Assembly: GCA_017893485.1 (NCBI GenBank)
Contig: CM030363.1
Location: forward strand, 111,161,073-111,225,072
Reading direction: 5' to 3'
From: Hemerocallis citrina
Lineage: Eukaryota > Streptophyta > Magnoliopsida > Asparagales > Asphodelaceae
Length of the DNA: 64,000 bases
Position numbers and translations under genes: made by a program. The notes beneath the pieces were generated by a model. It was not told where the DNA came from and did not search any database. It saw nothing but the letters and a program-made list of their open reading frames with translations. Within the stretch, counting starts at the first letter, position 1. Each line of letters opens with the position of its first letter. This document shows, piece by piece, positions 57,000 through 64,000 of the stretch.

Positions 57000-58870
57000 C
57001 GACGTGCGATCCAACCCCAACATCAAAGAGCCCGGTCGGCTGCCGAGCAAGTGCCCATCCGAGCCCCAAAACAGAGAAAAATCACTTTTCCCTCAACATT
57101 CGTGTAAGATCTCGATCAGACGGCCCAGATCTTGCCAGCGTCGCTAAACAACAAGATAGTGTTTTCTTGGGAACTGGGCTCATCTCGAGATTCTTGCCAC
57201 CATCCAACGGCTCAGATCGTGCCACAGCCGAGCCCCTAGACCTCCCGTCGGCTGCCAAGCAAGTGCCCATCCGAGCCCCAAAATGGGGAAAAATCACTTT
57301 TCCCTCAACATTCGTGTAAGATCTCGATCAGACGGTCCAGATCTTGCCAGCGTCGCTAAACGACAAGATAGTGTTTTCTTGGGAACTGGGCCTGTCTCGA
57401 GATTCGTACCACCATCCAACGACTCAGATCGTGCCACCATCCAACGGCTCAGATCGCGCCACGCCGCTCGGACAGCCGTACTCTTAGACCCCCCGGTCGG
57501 TTGCCGAGCAAGTGCCCATCCGAGCCCCAAAATGGAGAAAAATCACTTTTCCCTCAACATTCGTGTAAGATCTCGATCAGACGTCCCAGATCTTGCCAGC
57601 GTCGCTAAATGACAAGATAGTGTTTTCTTGGGAACTGGGCCCGTCTCGAGATTCGTGCCACCATCCAACGGCTCAGATCGCGCCACGCCGATCGGACAGC
57701 CGTACTCTCAGACCCCCCGGTCGGCTGCCGAGCAAGTGCCCATCCGAGCCCCAAAACGGAGAAAATTCACTTTTCCCTCAACATTCGTGTAAGATCTCGA
57801 TCAGACGACCCAGATCTTGCCAGCGTCGCTAAACGACAAGATAGTGTTTTCTTGGGAACTGGGCCCATCTCGACATTCGTGCCACCATCCAACGGCTCAG
57901 ATCGCGCCACGTCGCTCGGACAGCCGAACCCTCAAACCCCCGGTCGGTTGCCGAGCAAGTGCCCATCCGAACCCCAAAACGGGGAAAAATCACTTTTCCC
58001 TCAACATTCGTGTAAGATCTCGATCAGACGGCCCAGATCTTGCCAGCGTCGCTAAACGACAAGATAGTGTTTTCTTGGGAACTGGGCCCGTCTCGAGATT
58101 CGTGCCACCATCCAACGGCTCAGATCGCGCCACGTCGCTCGGACAGCCGAACCCTCAAACCCCCGGTCGGCTGCTGAGCAAGTGCCCATCCATGCCCCAA
58201 AACGGAGAAAATTCACTTTTCCCTCAACATTCGTGTAAGATCTCGATCAGACGGCCCAGATCTTGCCAGCATCGCTAAACGACAAGATAGTATTTTCTTG
58301 GGAACTAGGCCCGTCTGGAGATTCGTGCCTCCATATAACGGCTCAGAGCGCGCCACGTCGCTCGGACTGCCGAGCCCCTAGACCTCCGGTCGGCTGCCGA
58401 GCAAGTGCCCATCCGAGTCCCAAAACGGAGAAAATTCACTTTCCCCTCAACATTCGTGTAAGATCTCGATCAGACGGCCCAGATCTTGCCAGTGTCGCTA
58501 AAAGACAAGATAGTATTTTCTTGGGAACTGGGCCCGACTCGAGATTCGTGCCACCATCTAATGGCTCAGATCGCGCCACGTCGCTCGGACAGCCGAGCCC
58601 CTAGACCTCCGGTCGGCTGCCGAGCAAGTGCCCGTCCGAGCTCCAAAACAAAGAAAAAAGCCGCCGAGCGACAACGACCGTTGGATCTTCTAGAAATTCG
58701 CGCTTCTGGTGAAGGACAGTCCAGATCGTGCCACGTGCGCTAAACGACAAGATAACATTTTTTTGGGAAACGAGCCTCCTTAAGATTCGTGCCAGGATCC
58801 GACGACACAGAATGCGCCACGTCGCTCGGACTGCTGAGCCCCTAGACCTCCGGTCGGATGCCGAGCAAGT
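57000..58870 (+). repeat. ~223-bp tandem array in K 3' UTR
   Basis: 'gatctcgatcagacg' recurs at 57108, 57320, 57569, 57793, 58016, 58239 and 58462 (intervals 212, 249, 224, 223, 223, 223), and decayed units continue to about 58870. The 249-bp unit has an internal duplication ('ccaccatccaacggctcagatcg'). The frames inside it are repeat artefacts. Confidence 0.93.
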
Positions 58871-58979
58871 GTCCATCCGAGCTCCAAAACGAAGAAAAAA
58901 GCCGCCGAGCGACTACGACCGTCCGATCGCCCAGAAAATCGCGCTCAACAGAGATAAAGGGCCCAGATCAAGCCACGCC

Positions 58980-59384
58980 ATAAATAGGTATTAAAAATCA
59001 GTTTTTATCTATTTTAATCGTTTTATTTATTTAAAAATTGCGAAAAAATTACTAAAAATTTGGAAAAATTCACTAGAAATTCTAGAAAATAATTATAAAT
59101 TCAGGGGAATATTTTTGAACCCCTGAACGAACAATTATTGCCTAGAATGTATTGTGAAGGCCCCCGGACGAGTGGTTAACACATCGCAAAATTAAATAAT
59201 TAATCCGAAAAAATAGATAAAGACCCTCGGATATTCAGAGAAGCTTAAGAACAGCTTATAGCTTCAAAAACCACCTCACTACCCCCTTTCGAGATTCAAA
59301 ACCCTCCATTCGAACTCCGATACAACTCCACTAACTACTAAAACAGTTAAACTACTCCTCAAAGGCTGATCAAACTCAGTCTTT
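58980..59384. other. K spacer before the polypurine tract
   Basis: AT-rich sequence after the array; no gene or notable site seen. Confidence 0.5.
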
Positions 59385-59400
59385 AGGAGTGGGGGGCTCG
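59385..59400 (+). other. Polypurine tract of K
   Basis: AGGAGTGGGGGGCTCG just before the LTR start TGATATGGC; almost identical to that of D. Confidence 0.8.
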
Positions 59401-59994
59401 TGATATGGCTAAAAATTTGGTTAAATCGGAACCGTCCAGATGGGGCACGAATCTTGAAGCTCAGGGGTAAAACAGTAATTTCACCCACCGACGGGTCTGA
59501 AGCGGGTACTGGTTATCTTCCTCGAAGACCCACTTACCCGCAAACAGATCCACCTCAACTGGGTGCGGGTTTCAACCCGCAGCAAATCCGGTCCAGAAGG
59601 GATAGAATTAGGGTTTCAGATTAAATCCTAATCAATGGCCCTAATTCATAGTTATCCCTTCACTGGGGATTAGGGATTACATTCCTTATCTAACCACGGG
59701 GGGATTACATTCCTAATCTAATCCCAGCGGCGTCTATAAATACCCCCCATCCATCTCCATTAAGAGGTAATCAATCTTTTGCCAATTTACGCTCTTTCTT
59801 AATCATCCCTGATTACTGACTTGAGCGTCGGAGGGTGCGTCGCCGGGATCAACCCCGGTGTCTCGCACTTTTTGCAGGTGAACGGCGGGAGTCAACGGTC
59901 AAGCTCCGGCGGAACAGGTTAGGTTTGCTATTCAGGTTTTCCAAGAACTCACAAATTCTATCTGTTTACCCCCACACCAGATTTAGCGGTAACA
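59401..59994 (+). repeat. K 3' LTR
   Basis: TGATATGGCTAAAAATTTGG to TTTAGCGGTAACA, about 594 bp. TATAAATA at 59735-59742. The hairpin GCCGGG-ATCAAC-CCCGGT (59842-59859) follows 'gagcgtcggagggt', as in D. The right boundary is inferred from the TG...CA rule. The partner 5' LTR is lost, so no target duplication can be checked. Confidence 0.72.
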
Positions 59995-60407
59995 TTTCTT
60001 GTTGTACCCATATTTCCTTTGATTCCGGTGCTCTCCTTCTTTTCTTGCTACTTGGTTCGTCGATTGGCATCACATGGTCCACAACGACATGTCAGTTGCT
60101 TGGAACATCACTATCAGAGTGACGCAGCAGAAACGTGGTGGGCTCATAACCCACAGGTCCCAGGATTCTCTTAATGCTTCTCCTTCTTTCCATCGCTTGT
60201 TTTCTTTTCATAAATTTGCATTGTCTTCAATCATTGAATCTTATTTAACATCATTCTAGATCACCCCATTCCTATCAATGATTTTCTTATTCTGGTGTCG
60301 CCCCCATTTCGACTTTTCCTTTGAATTCTCTATTTTGTTACCCCATAAGTTTGCTTTTACCTTGTCTTATGTACCCCTACGAAAATTTCAAAGACGAAAT
60401 TTTGTTG
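59995..60407 (+). other. H interior remnant
   Basis: The last part of H before its PPT. The end (aaatttcaaagacgaaattttg) matches the typical Tekay 3' untranslated sequence. No chromodomain is seen, so the coding part was lost upstream. It includes a tRNA-like fragment at 60113-60166. Confidence 0.55.
60113..60166 (+). pseudogene. Initiator tRNA-Met 5' fragment (54 bp)
   Basis: ATCAGAGTGACGCAGCAGAA, then the anticodon arm GTGGTGGGCTCATAACCCAC (CAT anticodon) and AGGTCCCAGGAT correspond to bases 1-54 of plant initiator tRNA-Met as I know it, with about four differences, all G-to-A or C-to-T. The T arm and acceptor 3' half are missing. It is a pseudogene or SINE-like remnant, not a working tRNA gene. 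Confidence 0.75.
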
Positions 60408-60422
60408 TAGAGTGGGTAGAAT
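60408..60422 (+). other. Polypurine tract of H
   Basis: TAGAGTGGGTAGAAT before TGTAACCCTCG, like the TTAGGTGGGTAGGAT of B. Confidence 0.7.
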
Positions 60423-63415
60423 TGTAACCCTCGTTTCCATAAATACGTATTTCCCGAATATTTTCTGTGTTTCTATTATTATTTGTTAAATTTATTTTGA
60501 ATCTTCTATTAAAATCTTTTCTAAATGAAAATTATGTTATTTCAAATAATAGTGTATTTTAACTTCACTTTCTATTCTTGATCGACTATATATATTGCTG
60601 TTTGGATTATTTTAATATAAAGTTGATAAGTCAAATTCTTTTTTTGTTGTACAATGTTATTCTTACTATTATAATAATAATAATAATAATAATAATAATT
60701 ATTATTATAATTATTATAATAATAATAATTATTATTATTATTATTGAATTATTTTTATGTGTTGTTATTAGTATTATTATTATTATTATTTTGTTAAAGC
60801 CCATTAGTTTTGATGTATATTGTATTATTTAACTATTTAAATTTAAGCCCATCATTGGAAACCCAAATTTTAGCCCATCTCCTATTGGATTCTAACCCAA
60901 ACCCATATTTATTAGATCCCATTCCGTTAACCTATTATCCTACCCTACCCAAATTCAACTATTCGTATACAAATTTCTCCATACCCCCACTCTTCACATC
61001 CCCTTAACTCCACACCCCCACTACCTCTTTAATTAATATTATATTATTATATAATAACACCCACCCCATTTCTCTCTCTTTCCCACTCTCTATCCCCGTC
61101 TCCCTCTCTCTTTTCCCCTGTTTCGAAACGAAATAGAGAAACCCAACCGCTCCTTATCAGCACCCTTCTTCTTCCTCCGCCATCCGCGACCACCACTCGA
61201 GCTTCTCCTTGCCTTCTACTTCCGAAGCTCATCATCCGGCACCAAACCCATCGAGCTCGCTCCCCTTCAGTTTTCGCCGCTTACCATTCATTGCTGCTGC
61301 CGTTTCACCTCGATGCCAGTCACCTGCCCTCACCACTCTCCAAGCCTTGACGACCTCAGCCCCGAGCTCCGCCTCACCAACGTGCCCCAAACTGCCTCGC
61401 CATCACCTCCACATTGCCGTCGCTCCCCTCCTCATCGCATCAACCGCTCGATCCCCCATCTCTTCACCATCGCCAATCTCCTTCATCCTCTATTTCGGTT
61501 TGAAGAAACCCACCACCTGTAGCTTCCATCATCACTCCCCGCATCTCGCGACCGCCAACCCTCATCCTGTGCACCACCCTCCTGTCGACATCCCCTACCT
61601 CCAATCGCCACTCCTCCACGCCCATGCCACCATCCATTGCAGTCGCGTCACCACAGCCAATTCCCCCCACTACTGCCGAAATCGAATCCCTGTAGATGTC
61701 TGCTATTTTGAATCCAGAAATCGATGTTTGCTATTCACCTTGCTATTGATGTGTGATTGGGTGATTTGGCCGTTTGCTGTTTGGGTGGATCTGTTGTTGC
61801 TGTGTGATTGAGTTGTTTGCTATTGGTCTTGTTGCAGTTGCTTTTGCTGTTGTTATGTGTGTGCACGTGTTGTTTGTGTTCTTGTGGGTACCTGCGTTAT
61901 ACGTGTGTTACTCCTGGCCGCCGGCGGGACTCTCGTCCCGTTATTCTTTTATATTCAGAATCATCTTATAACATCTCTTGAACTAGTTTCTATTATTCTA
62001 GTTCAAGAAAATACTCCTTAAAATCTGACAAGTAGTAATCAAATTGAATATCGCATTTAATTGAACTCCGTTGTTTCTTTATTGTATAATGTTATTGATT
62101 CATAGTCGTCTTATCGTGCCATTGCTACTGAATTAAAACCTAAACCGTAAATTTATTGTACTAATAAACACTCAAATATACTGCCTTGTTATTTGCCTGA
62201 CTATGTACTGAGGTTTCGACCCAGTTCCTGACACAGAAACCTAAAACCTTACACATAGAAATTGTAGTACACTGAGTCCATATATTGTTATGTTTTTCAT
62301 ATAAACCGTGTTGTCCATATTTAATGAATTGGACCATGTATATTTCATGTATTGTATAGTCTTGATATCATCTTGAAATTGTACTAGTGTTATCGGTCTC
62401 AACGATTGTACCTGTTGCCCCACATTGATCACATGCATGTTCATAATTGATTGTTAATAAAATGATAACAAACCGGGGTAATAAGGATCGACTTATAATT
62501 GTGGACAATATAGGAGAGTGTACTCGGAAGGGGGTCCATGTTTCCCGTATTGACATGTTATTGGTCATCGATTGATTGTGGATTACTGACTACAGTATCT
62601 CGATTTATCGTATATTGGTCATCGGTCATCGGTCATTGATCATTTATATTGCAAGCCCGAGTATAGGACCCTGTAGAATTCACCACTATAGTAAAACGTT
62701 CACTGGATTATATGCACTCGAACCTATGGTTTGGGACGCAGGATTGTGTGCATTAGTTAGGATTGATAAATGACTTATAGACATAAATGAACATTGAACA
62801 TTGAAACTAATACTGAATACTGGTTATTAAACATTGATTCCTGATTTCTGAATTATTGATTATCAACTGTTGATTTTTTTATCGTTTATCATTTATTGAC
62901 TCCGATATCGATCCAATTTCTGATCTTGTTATATAGTTCTTTATTTCCTATTTTACTGCTTCCTACTACTTGTTGCCCATAGCTTGCTCTAAGGGGCATA
63001 TTTTTTTTCCCATCTCTATATGATGAGATTACAGGTATCATGGAGGGAGAAATTGAAGGACTTGGAGAACTGATGTACTAAAGATTGGAGTGGAATGGGT
63101 AGTCATAGTTATTTTTTTAATGTTATTTAATTTATGTTATTTTATTTCCTGCATTGTATTACTTCTGTACTTTGTATCCCGGGTTTTGTTGACCCGTAAT
63201 TGTTGCTTATCTCCAGTTGTTGGTTATTATGTTGGACTACTGTATGTTTTTATCTCAGTAATTGTTCATGTGATTATGTTTTTCAGCGTGGTTGTGATTA
63301 TTCCTTTTTCATATTGTTGAGTTAAGACTGGTATAGCTTATGGATGATGTTAATACCATTCGTTGGGCCTTCGTCACGGGCTCGTATTCCGTATTTTGGG
63401 AAGCGGGGCGTGACA
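60423..63415 (+). repeat. H 3' LTR
   Basis: 2993 bp, TGTAACCCTCGTTTCC to GGGGCGTGACA, followed by target duplication CAAAT. An (ATT)n region, a TATA-like 'attatataataac' near 61040, then a C/T-rich leader with long chance frames (for example 61209-61811, Ser/Pro/His-rich, no domain). 'attggtcatcggtcatcggtcattg' short repeats lie at 62610-62640. No gene. Confidence 0.88.
60660..60800. repeat. (ATT)n/(AAT)n microsatellite in H 3' LTR
   Basis: ATT and AAT runs in alternating orientation, at the position homologous to 46948-47071. Confidence 0.85.
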
Positions 63416-64000
63416 CAAATACTATACCACAAGTTATCCTGCAAGTCATTCTTTCAGCTACACAACAGAGGGATGTGCCTAAAATATGCAAACCTATTCA
63501 GAGGCCTCGTCTAGCTGCTCCCCACGGAGCCTCAAATCTTGAGAATAAAATTCAAGACAATACTTCCTTAGGCAGGCTAGCTCCATGTTTTTCCGACCAC
63601 CATCACCTTAGCAAGCTCCAAATTCGTCTCACGTGAAGCGTCGTGCAAACGAACGAGTCACAACGCCGTCAAGTGCAGCGCATCGTGAAGGAAAGCAAGC
63701 TCAATGTCCCGGGAACCTCATTCAATGTACACAATTACTTGTCGGCAAGAGAATAATATAATCACCTTAATGCTGAACAAACACAAGGGAATTCACTTCA
63801 ATGTTAAGAAGATTCAGAACACCCATAACTCATCTGCACCACAAAATGAGTTCGGTCCTCCGCACGCTACTCGAGTTCCTCTGGCAAACAACTCGTCAAC
63901 TCCAAACAACGAATTCGATGCCTTGCGCTTTGCTCATGCTTCATCAATAATTCGTTGACTCCAAACAACGAGTTCAATGCTCTACTCACCGCATGAGTTT
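63416..64000. other. Unassigned repeat-like DNA right of H
   Basis: No recognised gene. Near-repeats 'caactccaaacaacgaattcgatgc' and 'gactccaaacaacgagttcaatgc' lie at 63897-63980. Probably the other half of the sequence at 46201-46715. Confidence 0.4.

Larger units (their letters stand above)
48991..59994 (+). mobile_element. Element K: 5'-truncated Tat-lineage retrotransposon
   Basis: Order on plus: end of RT, RNase H, second (archaeal-type) RNase H, integrase, 111-bp array, antisense gene(s) on minus, 223-bp array, PPT, 3' LTR. The 5' LTR, PBS, gag, protease and most RT are missing; the left edge is a fusion to LTR J. D shares the same general plan, but its LTR, arrays and proteins are only distantly related. 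Confidence 0.85.
46716..63415 (+). mobile_element. Element H: Tekay-type element (B subfamily), interior mostly lost
   Basis: TGTAATCCCTGTTCCC at the left and GGGGCGTGACA at the right, with a perfect CAAAT duplication (46711-46715, 63416-63420). Plus orientation. The 5' LTR is reduced to 540 bp and is broken by J. The 3' LTR is complete (60423-63415). Only about 430 bp of interior remain before the polypurine tract. The ends match B (TGTAACCC...GGGCGTGACA). Confidence 0.85.

Noticed and set aside
57082..58994. Series of plus-strand frames rich in RSRSDGPDLASVAK
   Set aside because: Translation of the 223-bp tandem array.
48991..59994. K as the autonomous partner of D
   Set aside because: K and D share lineage features, but their LTR starts (TGATATGG and TGTGACGG) and array sequences differ, so trans-mobilisation of D by K is not supported.
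61209..61811. 200-codon Ser/Pro/His-rich gene
   Set aside because: It lies in the C/T-rich leader of the H 3' LTR, has no domain, and is biased composition only.

Overview
The window is plant nuclear DNA, almost certainly intergenic heterochromatin of a flowering plant with a large genome. It consists almost wholly of nested Ty3/gypsy LTR retrotransposons, and I see no ordinary host gene. Plant hallmarks are chromodomain (Tekay/Del-type) elements primed by initiator tRNA-Met, Tat-lineage elements with a second RNase H and antisense genes, a plant-type Helitron, and telo-box motifs. The species cannot be named from what I see.

Layout of the left block (1-46200). A Tekay-type element F (+) was inserted into an older LTR (G, 43461-46200). 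F is visible as broken RNase H/integrase/chromodomain pieces (3340-4080, 17254-17579, 40633-41300) and a 3' LTR (41369-43460). F was then split by: L (an LTR ending at 3339, itself cut by LTR M at 1-2396); E (a 3.85-kb solo LTR, 4081-17253) that carries the complete Tat-type element D (7864-17184); and A (17580-40632), a complete 11.8-kb Tekay element whose left LTR contains a second complete Tekay-type element B (19086-30374). B in turn carries a 263-bp Helitron (25223-25485). Target-site duplications support most layers: ATAAC/GTAAC for E, ACGTG for D, GGAGA for A, TCAAT/TTAAT for B.

Layout of the right block (46201-64000). Element H (46716-63415, TSD CAAAT) sits in unidentified repeat-like DNA. 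Most of its interior has been lost. It now holds a truncated LTR (J, 47256-48990) fused to a 5'-truncated Tat element K (48991-59994) with pol, two tandem arrays, an antisense gene and one LTR. After K come about 430 bp of H interior, containing a 54-bp initiator-tRNA-Met-like fragment, and the 3' LTR of H.

How the genes relate. D and K are different Tat elements with unlike LTRs. D has an intact gag-protease frame and no pol; K keeps pol but has lost gag. Both carry, on the strand opposite to gag-pol, a spliced gene with the same three-exon plan and the same intron phases (1, then 0). Its N-terminal domain resembles Pfam 'putative gypsy type transposon' (Transposase_28) and its C-terminal part is coiled coil. 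Both also have one or two further coiled-coil exons downstream, each with a phase-0 acceptor and its own stop codon, so alternative C-termini are possible. This antisense module is the most interesting system in the window. All sense polyproteins except gag-pro of D are broken, mostly by changes of C-to-T type (CAG to TAG, CGA to TGA).
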